Source: Paraburkholderia gardini (lineage in GTDB: Bacteria; Pseudomonadota; Gammaproteobacteria; Burkholderiales; Burkholderiaceae). Taken from it: 64,000 bases of DNA. The stretch covers positions 62,001 through 126,000 of the forward strand of contig NZ_CAJQYY010000012.1 of NCBI RefSeq assembly GCF_907164575.1, read 5' to 3'. Under the pieces are notes generated by a model that saw only the letters and a program-made list of their open reading frames with translations, was not told the DNA's origin and ran no database searches. Shown here in pieces: positions 20,120 to 29,195 of this stretch. The number at the start of each line of letters is the position of its first letter. Within the stretch, counting starts at the first letter, position 1. The position numbers and the translations under genes are program-made.

Positions 20120-20806
20120 TCAATCGCTCTGCTGGACACCGCCACGCCGCACCAGCAAAAAGCGGCCTTGCGGTTCTTCGACGCTCCGGTAACGCTGATA
20201 CCGGTCGATGACACGCGGCACATAGGCAAGCGTTTCCGCGAAGGGTGGAATCTGGCGACCGTATTTCCGCACAGCGGTTTCGCCCGCGTTATACGCTGCC
20301 AGCGCGAGCGGCAGATCGCCGAACTGCCGCAATAGCTGGGCCAGATAGCGCGCTCCAGCGGCGATATTCTGCTTCGGATCGAAGACGTTCAGCACGCCGT
20401 GTCGCGCGGCGGTCGAAGGCATCAGTTGCATCAATCCGCTTGCACCTTTCGGCGAAACCGCCTGTGCGTTACCGCCGGATTCGACGTCGATCACCGCCAT
20501 CAGCAGCGCTGGATCGATGCCGGTGGTGTAAGCCGCTTCGTTGATCAGCGGCGCGAGCGCCATGATGCGCGAATCCCGCGCCGCGACAGAGGGCAACTGC
20601 CGGTTCGCGGGCTCGACGACAACAGCGAGCGGGCTTGTGTCAGGACTGCGATCGTCGTTGTGGCTCAAACCGCCTGCGATCACAACCACGTCCGAAGCCT
20701 GCGCGGAACGCGGCATGCCGGTCGCGCCCGCAATGAGTACGACCCACACGAGCAACCCACTTCGAACACGACGCATGCTGTTGCACGTCGACCGCGGCGT
20801 CTTCAT
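20120..20806 (-). CDS. Lytic transglycosylase of the Tad pilus operon
   Basis: A 228-residue exported lytic transglycosylase (SLT, family 1 type) that cleaves peptidoglycan glycan strands. It has a signal peptide (RSGLLVWVVLIAGATG, then AQAS). The catalytic Glu is in AVIDVESGGNAQAVSPKGAS, followed by GLMQLMPSTAARHGV and ALAAYNAGETAVRKYG. I chose the ATG at 20806 because it overlaps the upstream TadE-like stop in an ATGA, which implies translational coupling. Its place as last gene of the Tad operon suggests it opens the wall for the pilus apparatus. Confidence 0.88.
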   Translation of the reverse strand: MKTPRSTCNSMRRVRSGLLVWVVLIAGATGMPRSAQASDVVVIAGGLSHNDDRSPDTSPLAVVVEPANRQLPSVAARDSRIMALAPLINEAAYTTGIDPALLMAVIDVESGGNAQAVSPKGASGLMQLMPSTAARHGVLNVFDPKQNIAAGARYLAQLLRQFGDLPLALAAYNAGETAVRKYGRQIPPFAETLAYVPRVIDRYQRYRSVEEPQGRFLLVRRGGVQQSD

Positions 20807-21624
20807 GGTCGGGGTGCGCTGCGTGCTGCGGTCGCATCGTTTGCAGCGGAGGGGCGATAGCTGGACTGCATCCGCACGAGCGCCTCGGACTCCAGCGCCA
20901 GCGGCCATTTTCCCGTCGCGATGCCGTCCGCGAGCTTTACCCTGCACCACGTGTCCGGCTGTTGCGGATCGCCATACGGGTCTTCACCGCCGTCGGCCGG
21001 TTCGCGCGGCAGGATGCCGTCGGGGCCGATATTGCCGATCACGTTCGCCGCGTAATACAGGACCTTGTTCACCAGCGGTACGTACATGTCGTAGCAATAA
21101 TGGACGCGGATCTTCAGCAGGTTCGCGTCCTGAATGTTCACGCCCGAGCGCGGACCTGTCACGGTATTGCGATAGATCAGCGTGTCGTTCGGAATCTCGG
21201 CGACGGCCGTGCCTTGCGTGGCAAACGAGGTCGCCGGCGCGAAATCGCTAACCATGTCGGCAGTCGGACTGACGATCGTGATGTGGCTTGCCGTCATGAC
21301 GTCGGTTTGTGCGTTCAGCAGCGCGGCCTGCGCGCCGTCGGCGCTGGCGTGGCGCGCGTAAAGCGGCGCAAGGCCGCGCGCAAGGCCATCCTGCATCGCC
21401 GTCATCGACCCGTGCGTGACGGCGCCTTCACGGGCGGCTTCGAGCGTCGCTGCATCGAGCGTGGACTTCGCCTGATACAGCAGGGCGAACTGCACGGTCG
21501 CGAGACAAAAGAACAGCAGCAACGGTGCGATGACGAGAAACTCGGTCATCGACTGGCCGTGCTGATGGCGCATCAGGCGGACGCGGGCCGCGCGTGCGCG
21601 CGGCGGGAAGGAAAGCGGGTTCAA
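20803..21624 (-). CDS. TadE-like pseudopilin
   Basis: A 273-residue protein with a class III (Tad-type) prepilin signal, HG-QSMTEFLVIAPLLLFFC, in which Glu is +5 after the processed Gly. Prepilin peptidase would cut after that Gly. A large extracytoplasmic part with two Cys follows. TadE and TadF are minor pseudopilins of the Flp pilus. The long start is a TTG at 21624 that overlaps the DUF192 stop (TTGA) and has GAGG in front; an ATG at 21573 would give a shorter and more usual leader. This is the second TadE-like gene in the operon. The N-terminal motif is firm. Confidence 0.85.
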   Translation of the reverse strand: MNPLSFPPRARAARVRLMRHQHGQSMTEFLVIAPLLLFFCLATVQFALLYQAKSTLDAATLEAAREGAVTHGSMTAMQDGLARGLAPLYARHASADGAQAALLNAQTDVMTASHITIVSPTADMVSDFAPATSFATQGTAVAEIPNDTLIYRNTVTGPRSGVNIQDANLLKIRVHYCYDMYVPLVNKVLYYAANVIGNIGPDGILPREPADGGEDPYGDPQQPDTWCRVKLADGIATGKWPLALESEALVRMQSSYRPSAANDATAARSAPRP

Positions 21625-21971
21625 AGGAGAGCCTCGAAAGCAAACACGTCGCCGGTTTTGATCGCTTGTCCGTGCGCGGTGCCTGCCGGCATTTCAAGCG
21701 TTTGCGTCGCGTGGAAATTAAAGAGCAGGCGCCGCGCCGGCGTGTCGGCGTGGAGCGCCACAAGCCGGCCGTGGCGGTCGAGAAACAGCACGTCGATCGC
21801 GAAGCGCATGCCGAACGTGTGCACCGAGCGGCACGGACACAGCAGCAACGCTTCGTCGCGCGCGAGACCGTCGCGGCCCAGCAGGCCGCGCATGCGCTCT
21901 AGCGGCGTGTCTGCGATCGATACGCGGATGCCCATATCCACACCGGCCCTCGTCAGTTGAGCCTTCTTCAC
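21621..21971 (-). CDS. DUF192 family protein
   Basis: A 116-residue protein with the DUF192 pattern: IADTPLERMRGLLGRDGLA, CRSVHTFGMRFAIDVLFLDR, HGRLVALHADTPARR and TLEMPAGTAHGQAIKTGDVF. DUF192 proteins are usually exported small beta proteins of unknown role, but this one has no clear signal peptide. It overlaps tadC by 4 bp and the TadE gene by 4 bp, so it is firmly built into the Tad operon. Whether it takes part in pilus assembly is open. Confidence 0.88.
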   Translation of the reverse strand: MKKAQLTRAGVDMGIRVSIADTPLERMRGLLGRDGLARDEALLLCPCRSVHTFGMRFAIDVLFLDRHGRLVALHADTPARRLLFNFHATQTLEMPAGTAHGQAIKTGDVFAFEALL

Positions 21972-22849
21972 AACATGCCTGCCTGTACGAATTTCATGAC
22001 GATTGGAAATCCGAGCACGATGAACGTGACCGGAAAAATGAAGAAGAGCAGCGGAAATATCAGCTTCACGGGCGCTTCCATTGCCTGCTTTTCCGCGCGC
22101 TGAAAGCGCTCCGAGCGGCGCTGTTCAGACTGGAAACGCAATGTTTTCGCGAGACCGGAACCCATGCGCTCGGCCTGCACGATGGCGCCGACCAGGTTCG
22201 ATACTTCCTTGATGCGCTGCCGGTCCTCGAAACGCCGCAGCGCTTCGGTACGGCTCAGCCCGGACTTGAGATCGCGCAGCACGTGTTCGAATTCGCGACG
22301 CAGCGGGCCATCGGGACCTTTCTCGACCGCCTTCTGGATCGCGCCATTGACGTTCAGGCCCGCTTCGACGGCGAGCGTCAGAAAGTCCAGGTAGATCGGC
22401 AGATGTCGCAGGATCTGCGAGACGCGGCGTTTGCGCAGATCCTTGATCCACACACGCGGGTAGAAGAAGGCGAGCACCACGACGCCAGCCAGAACCCAGA
22501 CGGAAAACGCGTGCAGCGCCAGCATCAACAGCAGCGCAGCCAGCGTGGCGAGTACCGAGGAGAGCAGCGACAACGCAAGAAACTGCCGCGCGCTCATCAG
22601 AAACAGCAGCGATGAAATCCGCAGTTGCGCTTCGATTCTTGCGACGTGCCGGTCGCTAAAGAATGCGCCGAAGTGATGGTCGACAAAATTGACGACGGGC
22701 CACAACAGCCGGAGCGGTTTGGGCAAGGGATCAAGCCATGTACGGTCTTCGTCGGGTACTGCCTGGGTGAGACCCGACACGGAGCGAAAGGCGAGGAATG
22801 CGACGATCACCGCGCCGCAACTGACCAGAAATGCAATGAAGAGCAGCAT
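21968..22849 (-). CDS. tadC: Tad pilus inner-membrane platform protein TadC
   Basis: A 293-residue polytopic inner-membrane protein of the type II secretion F (GspF/TadC) family. The F domain motifs include YLDFLTLAVEAGLNVNGAIQ, then KAVEKGPDGPLRREFEHVLR, and SNLVGAIVQAERMGSGLAKT. The C-terminal hydrophobic stretch LIFPLLFFIFPVTFIVLG is typical of TadC. TadB and TadC form the platform that couples the TadA motor to pilin assembly. I chose the ATG at 22849, which lies 2 bp after the tadB stop; the longer opening at 23014 runs inside tadB. Confidence 0.93.
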   Translation of the reverse strand: MLLFIAFLVSCGAVIVAFLAFRSVSGLTQAVPDEDRTWLDPLPKPLRLLWPVVNFVDHHFGAFFSDRHVARIEAQLRISSLLFLMSARQFLALSLLSSVLATLAALLLMLALHAFSVWVLAGVVVLAFFYPRVWIKDLRKRRVSQILRHLPIYLDFLTLAVEAGLNVNGAIQKAVEKGPDGPLRREFEHVLRDLKSGLSRTEALRRFEDRQRIKEVSNLVGAIVQAERMGSGLAKTLRFQSEQRRSERFQRAEKQAMEAPVKLIFPLLFFIFPVTFIVLGFPIVMKFVQAGML

Positions 22850-22851
22850 GG

Positions 22852-23700
22852 TTAGACGTCGATACGGGTGATGGCCGAAATGGACTTGTAGCCGAGAAAC
22901 TCCATCACGGCGATCACGCCGAGCGTGGCCCAGCCGACGGGCTCGCCAAAGAGCGGCGCCATCGCGGTGGGCTCCATGAAGCGCAGCACGAGCATCAGAA
23001 GCAGCGGAAGACACGTCATGACGATGCCCTGCATGCGCCCCTGTGAAGTCAGTGCGCGGATCTTGCCTTCCATCTGCAGCTTTTCGCGCAGCGTGCGCGC
23101 AACCGATTCGAGCGCCTCGGCGAGATTGCCGCCCACTTCTCGCGCGATCGTGATGGCCGCCGTCACCATCATGAAGTCGGGAATCGGGATGCGCTTTTCG
23201 ACGTTGCGCATCGCCACGTCGAGATCGATGCCAAGACGGATTTCGCGCATCAGCAGGTCGAATTCCTCGGAGATGGGCGGCGTCGATTCATGGACCACGC
23301 TTTCGAGTGCGACCGGAAAACTTGCACCAGCACGCAACGCGCCCGCAAGCATCAGGAGTGCGTCAGGCAACTGCTTTTCGAGCGCGACGATACGCTTTGC
23401 GCGCATGCGTGCCATGACCTTTTTCGGGAGCGTCAACGCAAGCGGCAATGCGACGCTGCCCACCAGCAGACTACCGCTTAGCAGAAACGTCACGACAGGC
23501 AGCGCGACCATTGCAATCATGGTCCACGTCGCGACTTTCTGCCGGTTCACGAACACGAACGCATCGGCGAGCTGCTGTTCCAGTTCGCTTGCCATATGTT
23601 GCGAGCGCGCGGCCAGCGCGGTTTTTCCGCTGCGCGCGATCAGCCAGATCACGGCCAGGATGCCGGTGAAGACGAGCGCGAGAATAAGTGCGAGGGTCAT
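22852..23700 (-). CDS. tadB: Tad pilus inner-membrane platform protein TadB
   Basis: A 282-residue polytopic inner-membrane protein with a GspF-type domain, the partner of TadC. Recognisable stretches are LPDALLMLAGALRAGASFPV, then ALESVVHESTPPISEEFDLL, and FMMVTAAITIAREVGGNLAE. One membrane segment at the N-terminus and two or three near the C-terminus fit the family. It starts 10 bp after tadA and ends 2 bp before tadC. Confidence 0.93.
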   Translation of the reverse strand: MTLALILALVFTGILAVIWLIARSGKTALAARSQHMASELEQQLADAFVFVNRQKVATWTMIAMVALPVVTFLLSGSLLVGSVALPLALTLPKKVMARMRAKRIVALEKQLPDALLMLAGALRAGASFPVALESVVHESTPPISEEFDLLMREIRLGIDLDVAMRNVEKRIPIPDFMMVTAAITIAREVGGNLAEALESVARTLREKLQMEGKIRALTSQGRMQGIVMTCLPLLLMLVLRFMEPTAMAPLFGEPVGWATLGVIAVMEFLGYKSISAITRIDV

Positions 23701-23710
23701 GGTCGCGAGG

Positions 23711-25573
23711 CTAGTCCGTACGCGTGAAAATGTCGGTATTCACGGGGATACGGCGGCGGATCAGATCCTGATAGAAGTCGGGAATATAGGCGGTCGAAAC
23801 GAACTCGCCCTGGATGCGTCCATCGATACCGAAGCCTTCTTCCTTGAAGATGAATACGTCCTGCAACTGGATCACGCCGGATTCCATGCCGTTCACTTCG
23901 GTCACGTGCGTGACGCGTCGCGAGCCGCACGAAAAGCGGCTTTGCTGGACGATGATGTCGACGGCCGAGCAGATCTGTTCGCGGATCGCCTGCGCAGGCA
24001 GATCAAGGCCCGCCATCAGGGTCATCACCTCAAGGCGCGCGATGCAGTCGCGCGGCGCGTTCGCGTGGGTCGTGGTGAGTGAGCCGTCGTGACCCGTGTT
24101 CATCGCCTGCAGCATGTCGAGCGCTTCGCCGCCGCGACATTCGCCTACCACGATCCGGTCGGGACGCATCCGCAGGCAGTTTTTCACGAGATCGCGAATC
24201 GGGATCGCGCCTTTGCCTTCCATGTTCGCGGGCCGTGCTTCGAGCGACACGAGATTCGGCTGCGAGAGCTGCAGCTCGGCGGCGTCTTCGACGGTCACGA
24301 TGCGTTCGTCGTCAGGGATGTAGCCCGATAGCACGTTGAGCAGCGTCGTTTTGCCGGAGCCCGTGCCGCCGGAAATGACGATGTTCGCGCGCTGCTCGAC
24401 GGCGGTTCGCAGAAACTCCAGCATATCTGGCGACATCGAGCCGTACTGGATCAGGTCCTCGCCGGTGAGCTTGCGCTTCGAGAATTTACGGATCGTGATG
24501 CTCGGGCCCTTGAGTGAGAGCGGCGGAATGACTGCATTCACGCGTGACCCATCGGGCAGGCGTGCATCGACCATTGGCGAGCTTTCATCGATACGCCGGC
24601 CGATCGGCGCGACGATCCGCTCGATTGCACCGATCACCGCACGATCGTCGGTGAAGACAACCGGGGAACGCGTGAGACGCCCGTGTTGTTCGACGAATAC
24701 CTCGTCATGACAATTGACCATGATTTCCGACACGCTTGCATCCGCAAGCAGTTCTTCGAGCGGACCAAGCCCGATGATTTCGTCGAACACGCTTTTCTTC
24801 AACACCTCGAGCGGAATGTCCGGCGAGCGCAGGCTGGTATCGTGGCCGAGGATGTCGTCGAGCGTGGCGTTGACAGTGCGGCGCAGTTCGTCGTCTTCCA
24901 TGCGCGAGACGTTAAGGCGACGCAGATCGAGCGTCGCGATGACCTTCATATGCGCGCGCTTTCGCAGTTCAATGCCGTTCGGGCTGTTGATCGGCGAAAC
25001 TTCGAGTGCCGGCGCCGCGGATCTTTTCGTACGCGAAAACTGCGTGCGTGGGGGTTCCGACGGTTTTGTCAGCGAAGGCGGTTGGGTAGCGAGCGACGCG
25101 GGGCGGGCAGATTCGCTGACGGGTATTGGCCGTTCGATGCTCGCAGGCGTTGTCGGCGGCGAGGCGTGAACAGGAAGAGCGTGTACGGGCGCCGTGTTTT
25201 CCACTCGCGCCACGAAGGCCAGCGGTGTTGCTTCTTCGGGCGCGGGCGCGGCAACCGTCGTCACGGCAACTGCCGGCGATGCAGCGGGTGCCGCGACGAT
25301 TCGAAGTACTGTCGTGCCGATTTCGATCTGGTCGGTATCCAGTAGCGGCCCGTAACGCGTGACGGGCGATCCATTGACGAGCGTCGCGAGAATGCCGCCC
25401 TGGTCCTCGATGTACCACGCGTTGTGTTCCCTGATAACGCGTGCGTGCAGCTTGCCGATCAGCATGCCCTTGAGAACGATGTCGCATGCCGGGTCCTTGC
25501 CGATCGAGCAGCCGCTGTCGGTCTGAAATGTCCGTGCCGGTGCGTTACGCGGCTGCACGTGAAGATGGATCAT
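23711..25573 (-). CDS. tadA: Tad pilus motor ATPase TadA/CpaF fused to an N-terminal FHA domain
   Basis: A 620-residue secretion ATPase that drives Flp pilus assembly. Residues about 1-95 form an FHA domain ([20 protein letters not shown], then LHARV, and [13 protein letters not shown]), a phosphothreonine-binding module. An Ala/Pro-rich linker of about 100 residues follows. The CpaF-type ATPase is complete: Walker [10 protein letters not shown] (about 401-409), the Asp box TVEDAAEL, Walker [21 protein letters not shown] and the His box TTTHANAP. TadA proteins are usually 420-500 residues and lack FHA; in other systems FHA sits in a separate protein or on TadZ-like partners. Confidence 0.94.
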   Translation of the reverse strand: MIHLHVQPRNAPARTFQTDSGCSIGKDPACDIVLKGMLIGKLHARVIREHNAWYIEDQGGILATLVNGSPVTRYGPLLDTDQIEIGTTVLRIVAAPAASPAVAVTTVAAPAPEEATPLAFVARVENTAPVHALPVHASPPTTPASIERPIPVSESARPASLATQPPSLTKPSEPPRTQFSRTKRSAAPALEVSPINSPNGIELRKRAHMKVIATLDLRRLNVSRMEDDELRRTVNATLDDILGHDTSLRSPDIPLEVLKKSVFDEIIGLGPLEELLADASVSEIMVNCHDEVFVEQHGRLTRSPVVFTDDRAVIGAIERIVAPIGRRIDESSPMVDARLPDGSRVNAVIPPLSLKGPSITIRKFSKRKLTGEDLIQYGSMSPDMLEFLRTAVEQRANIVISGGTGSGKTTLLNVLSGYIPDDERIVTVEDAAELQLSQPNLVSLEARPANMEGKGAIPIRDLVKNCLRMRPDRIVVGECRGGEALDMLQAMNTGHDGSLTTTHANAPRDCIARLEVMTLMAGLDLPAQAIREQICSAVDIIVQQSRFSCGSRRVTHVTEVNGMESGVIQLQDVFIFKEEGFGIDGRIQGEFVSTAYIPDFYQDLIRRRIPVNTDIFTRTD

Positions 25574-25596
25574 GAGGTGCGTTGTCCGTGAAGTGA

Positions 25597-27153
25597 TCAG
25601 CGCGTAGCGCCCTGGGATACCGGAGGCGCATCAAGCATGCGGATAGCTTCAGCGAGTCCGATCGGGTTCGAAGCGGGCGGAAGGTTCGGCACTGGCGCCG
25701 GCGTCAAAACAATCTGCGGCGCAGCAGCCTGCCGCGGCGCGTTGCGCACCGGCGCAGGCGGCAGTGCGGGCGTGGGCGCAACCGGTTGTCGCGGTGCTGG
25801 AGGCGCGCCTTCTGCCTGAACGGGCGCAAGCGGGCTCGGATCGCCATAGCGATCGCGGAAGCGCTGATCGAAACGATCCGCGCGCGCGAGCATGTCCGTA
25901 TTCGGCGACAGGGATGGATCGGAAATCAGCGGCGTCACGAAGATCACCAGGTCGCTCTTCTTCGAACGGAAGGCGTCTGAGCGGAACAGTCTGCCGATGA
26001 TCGGCAACTGGCCGAGAAACGGCATGCCGTTCGTCGAGTCGAGTGCATCCGAGCTCACGAGCCCGGAGATCGCGAGTGTTTCGCCGGCACGCAGCGAGAT
26101 ATCGGAGGTCGTCTTGCGCGTCAGGAAGCCCGGAAAACCGCCGTACGAAACCGAAGGGTCGATCTGGCTGATTTCGGTTTCGAGGCTCGCCGAAATGATG
26201 TTGTTCGCGTCCACCACCGGCTTGATGTTCAGCTTGATACCGTACGGTTTGTAGTCGACATCCGTTGTGCCGAGCGCGCCGGCCTTCGGCACCGGTACTT
26301 CGCCGCCGGCGAGAAACGTCGCGACGCCACCGCTCTTCGTGTTCAGTTCGGGCGTCGCAAGAATATAGGCGTCGCCGTTGTTGATCGCGAAGTTGATCTT
26401 CGACGTGATGTTCGACGCGATGCCCGCAAGGAAGAAGTTCGTCGCGCCGGTTGCCGCCGCAGCCGCGCCGCCTGTGCCGAACAGCGCCTGACCGCCGACC
26501 TGCGGTCCATTGAACTGGCTGTCCCACGCGATGCCGAGACTCTCCTGGCCGGTGCGCGTCATTTCCATGATCTGCACCTTGAAGTGGATCGTCTTTTTCA
26601 GCGCGTCGCCTTCGTCGACCGTGGTCGTGTTGATGACGTTGCTGAGATCGGCGGTCGCGGACTGGATCACCGGCACCATGTCGCGGTGCACGACACCCGA
26701 GAGCACGATGTTCGGTCCAACCGGCTGAATGCGCAGGCCGGAAACGGATTGCAGCACGCGACGCAACTGCTCGACAGACGCGTTCACCTCGCCTTTGCCG
26801 ACGCGCACCATGGTTTGCAGCGCGATGCCCTTTTCATTCCACACGACGAGCGACGTCACGCCGGCGCTTTCGGCGAGCAGCATGAGCCGTCCATCGACAA
26901 CGCTCGCGCTCACGATCTTGCCGTTGCCGATCGCGATCCGTTTGATCGTGCCGGGCAGACGCATCACGTGTACTTCGCCGCGAAAAAGTTCGAGCACGCT
27001 CGTGTTGCTGCTCTCGCTGGTTGCATCGCTGTTGAGCGACGTATCGACGCGCTGCGCGAGCGCGACCGGTGCTGCTTCGCACAGGATGACGCCGGCAATC
27101 AGCAAAGGGATAACGCGACGACGGAACATCGTCGAACGATGGGGGACTTTCAT
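25597..27153 (-). CDS. Tad pilus outer-membrane secretin RcpA/CpaC
   Basis: A 518-residue outer-membrane secretin with a signal peptide (VIPLLIAGVILCEAAPVALA). The N-terminal pilus-assembly domain (GEVHVMRLPGTIKRIAIGNG, then KIVSASVV) is followed by a BON-like part. The secretin domain has VPVPKAGALG, DISLRAGETLAISGLVSSDA and GQLPIIGRLFRSDAFRSKKS. The tail is Pro/Ala-rich and ends without a membrane element. It forms the channel through which the Flp pilus leaves. It lies between cpaB and tadA, the usual order. Confidence 0.93.
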   Translation of the reverse strand: MKVPHRSTMFRRRVIPLLIAGVILCEAAPVALAQRVDTSLNSDATSESSNTSVLELFRGEVHVMRLPGTIKRIAIGNGKIVSASVVDGRLMLLAESAGVTSLVVWNEKGIALQTMVRVGKGEVNASVEQLRRVLQSVSGLRIQPVGPNIVLSGVVHRDMVPVIQSATADLSNVINTTTVDEGDALKKTIHFKVQIMEMTRTGQESLGIAWDSQFNGPQVGGQALFGTGGAAAAATGATNFFLAGIASNITSKINFAINNGDAYILATPELNTKSGGVATFLAGGEVPVPKAGALGTTDVDYKPYGIKLNIKPVVDANNIISASLETEISQIDPSVSYGGFPGFLTRKTTSDISLRAGETLAISGLVSSDALDSTNGMPFLGQLPIIGRLFRSDAFRSKKSDLVIFVTPLISDPSLSPNTDMLARADRFDQRFRDRYGDPSPLAPVQAEGAPPAPRQPVAPTPALPPAPVRNAPRQAAAPQIVLTPAPVPNLPPASNPIGLAEAIRMLDAPPVSQGATR

Positions 27154-27173
27154 TCTGAACCTGCTGTGTGCTT

Positions 27174-28268
27174 TCAGTTGCGATCCGACGTCGTGCGCGT
27201 ATCGAGTTTCTGGAGTTGTTGAGCGATCGCGTTCGCCTGTTCGTAGGCGCCCGGTCGAGGTGCGCCTGATAGCGGATTGTCCGGAGCCGATGCAACCGGA
27301 TTGCGGGCTCGCGGCGATGCACCCGCTGCGGCCGGCGCCGCGTCCGATGGCCCGCCGGGCACCCGCGTCGTCGCCGTCGATCCGCCACCCGTGATGATTT
27401 CGACGAGCGATGTGTTACCGCCGCCACTGCCGGCATTCGCAAACAGTTTGTCTTCCGTGAGCTTCTGGGGCACGTCCGGCGTGGCGTCGTCGGCGTTCTT
27501 CAGGATCAGGCGCAACGAACCGACCTTCTGCGCGAGCACGATGCGCGGCGCGTCCGCGATGGGCACCTGCACGGTGACCGTGCTGTAGTTGTCGACGGAT
27601 TGCGGATTGCCTGCGCGTTCCATCGCCTCGCCGGCGTCACGTGGGCGGATGTCCTGACCGGTCGCGAGAATCAGCACGTTCGGCATCAGCAGACGAATCG
27701 CCTTGCCGTCACCGGATTGAACGGACGTGCTGGACAAACCCGATTGAACGGCGACAGGTTGTGGGTCCGGATTCTTGCCGACCCAGTACAGATCGACGCG
27801 ATTGCCGGGTCTCACCATTGTCGCGGTGGAGTTCACCGTGTCGATTTCCAGCGTCAACGCACGCTGGCCCGCGGGCAGGATGTCGGCGAAATCGCGGCCG
27901 CGCAGCGCGTCGATATCGCCGGCGCGCAGTGGACGTCCGCGTCGCACGGCCTTCACGAGATGTGAGGTCCGGTACGTGTCGAAGTCGGCGACGCGGATCA
28001 TGTCGTCGTAGACGAGGTCCGCCGCGACTTCACGCGCGACGAAATCGCCGCTCGAAAGCGGTGTGCCGACCGGCACGTCGCGGCGCGGCACGACGACTTC
28101 GACGCCTGCGCGCTGCTGATGCCCCGCGGCCTCAGCCTTGATGCGCATTTCGCGATCGTTCAGGTAGCGATAGAGCACGAACGTGAGGCCGCCCGCGACC
28201 AGTACGGCGCAGAAAAAAAGCACCCACGCGTTGCCGAGGAGCGAGCGAATCTTGATTCTTTTGAACAT
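27174..28268 (-). CDS. cpaB: Flp pilus assembly protein CpaB/RcpC
   Basis: A 364-residue protein with one N-terminal membrane segment (WVLFFCAVLVAGGLTFVLY). A SAF-like domain follows, with VVVPRRDVPVGTPLSSGDFV and RGRPLRAGDIDAL. CpaB/RcpC is a periplasmic part of the Tad machine that is thought to stabilise the secretin and may touch peptidoglycan through its SAF domains. The ATG at 28268 (MFKRIKIRSL) is preferred over the opening at 28409, which would overlap the small pilin-like gene. The C-terminal 80 residues are low in complexity. Confidence 0.9.
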   Translation of the reverse strand: MFKRIKIRSLLGNAWVLFFCAVLVAGGLTFVLYRYLNDREMRIKAEAAGHQQRAGVEVVVPRRDVPVGTPLSSGDFVAREVAADLVYDDMIRVADFDTYRTSHLVKAVRRGRPLRAGDIDALRGRDFADILPAGQRALTLEIDTVNSTATMVRPGNRVDLYWVGKNPDPQPVAVQSGLSSTSVQSGDGKAIRLLMPNVLILATGQDIRPRDAGEAMERAGNPQSVDNYSTVTVQVPIADAPRIVLAQKVGSLRLILKNADDATPDVPQKLTEDKLFANAGSGGGNTSLVEIITGGGSTATTRVPGGPSDAAPAAAGASPRARNPVASAPDNPLSGAPRPGAYEQANAIAQQLQKLDTRTTSDRN

Positions 28269-28291
28269 GGCGAATGAGTGAACCCTGACGT

Positions 28292-28480
28292 TCAGGGAAG
28301 CGAGAGGGCGAAGCTGTAGGCGCTGAACAGCGACCTGAACGCTGCGGTGAGTGTGTCGATCGGCGACAGAGGCATATCGCCCGCGACGAGCAGCGCCGAC
28401 ACGATGCATGCCGTGACGACGACGTATTCGACGCTCGCCTGGCCACGCTGATCGCGGACTGGATGCACGGGGTGTTTCAT
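28292..28480 (-). CDS. Second Flp-type pilin-like peptide
   Basis: A 62-residue peptide with the Tad prepilin signature RG-QASVEYVVVTACIVSAL: cut after Gly13, Glu at +5, Tyr at +6. It is thus a second Flp-like (pseudo)pilin in the operon, apart from the main one at 31620-31910. Unlike classic Flp it contains a Cys inside the hydrophobic helix and ends with an aromatic, hydrophobic tail (FRSLFSAYSFALSLP). It lies between the hypothetical gene and cpaB with short gaps. It may be a minor pilin or an initiator. Confidence 0.75.
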   Translation of the reverse strand: MKHPVHPVRDQRGQASVEYVVVTACIVSALLVAGDMPLSPIDTLTAAFRSLFSAYSFALSLP

Positions 28481-28481
28481 G

Positions 28482-29195
28482 TCAACGATTCCTTGTTGCG
28501 TTGATGACGGCTTCGGTTTGTCCGTTGCGCGCGGTGAAAATCGCATCGAGCCGGTCGTTGCCGCGCTGCATCGCGAGCGCGCTACCCAGCACGCGCCCTG
28601 ATCCGTCGAGCTGAAACGCGGGCGCCTGCGCAACCGTCGACCAGCCTCGCTGTGCGAGCTGACTCGCATAGCGGCGTGCGTTGTCTCTGGCGTTGCCGGA
28701 CATCTGGATGAGCCAGGTCCGTCCTGCCTGACCAGGATCGCGGCTTTCGACATCGCTGATCGTTGTACCTTCAGGCAACGGGATCGCCGAACCGGCAATC
28801 GCGTGCGACGCTTTCTGCTCGCTGATCTGCATGATGCTCAGCGTGCCTTTCGTGGGCGCACCCTCCTGCGCATCGGGGATCGTGAGCACGTAAAGGCACG
28901 CGTCGTCGAGTGCGCTCAGCACGAGTCCGTCCGGTCCGCGTACGCCTTTTGCAGGAACGTCCTCCTGCGTCCAGAATTCGCGGAATGCGCTGGACACATC
29001 GTCGGCCGTTCCGGCGAAGTCCAGCGTGCGGACCGAGGTCGGCACACCGTTGACGAGCATGTCGAGACCGATCGCCTGGACGCGTTCCGCCTTGACGGGT
29101 TGTTTGTCGCAGGCGGCGTGCGCATTGCCGGCATGCACCAGCAGTGCTGCACAGGTCAACGCCACAGCACGAAGAACCGGATGGATCATCGTCAT
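28482..29195 (-). CDS. Hypothetical exported protein in the Tad operon
   Basis: A 237-residue protein with a signal peptide (AVALTCAALLVHAGNAHA) and a mature start ACDKQPVKAE. I do not recognise a family. The C-terminal part (RTWLIQMSGNARDNARRYAS, then QLAQRGWSTV) looks like a compact alpha/beta domain. It overlaps the upstream TadE stop by 4 bp and is 1 bp from the pilin-like peptide, so it is a translationally coupled part of the Tad operon and presumably a periplasmic assembly factor. That role is inference from position. Confidence 0.8.
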   Translation of the reverse strand: MTMIHPVLRAVALTCAALLVHAGNAHAACDKQPVKAERVQAIGLDMLVNGVPTSVRTLDFAGTADDVSSAFREFWTQEDVPAKGVRGPDGLVLSALDDACLYVLTIPDAQEGAPTKGTLSIMQISEQKASHAIAGSAIPLPEGTTISDVESRDPGQAGRTWLIQMSGNARDNARRYASQLAQRGWSTVAQAPAFQLDGSGRVLGSALAMQRGNDRLDAIFTARNGQTEAVINATRNR

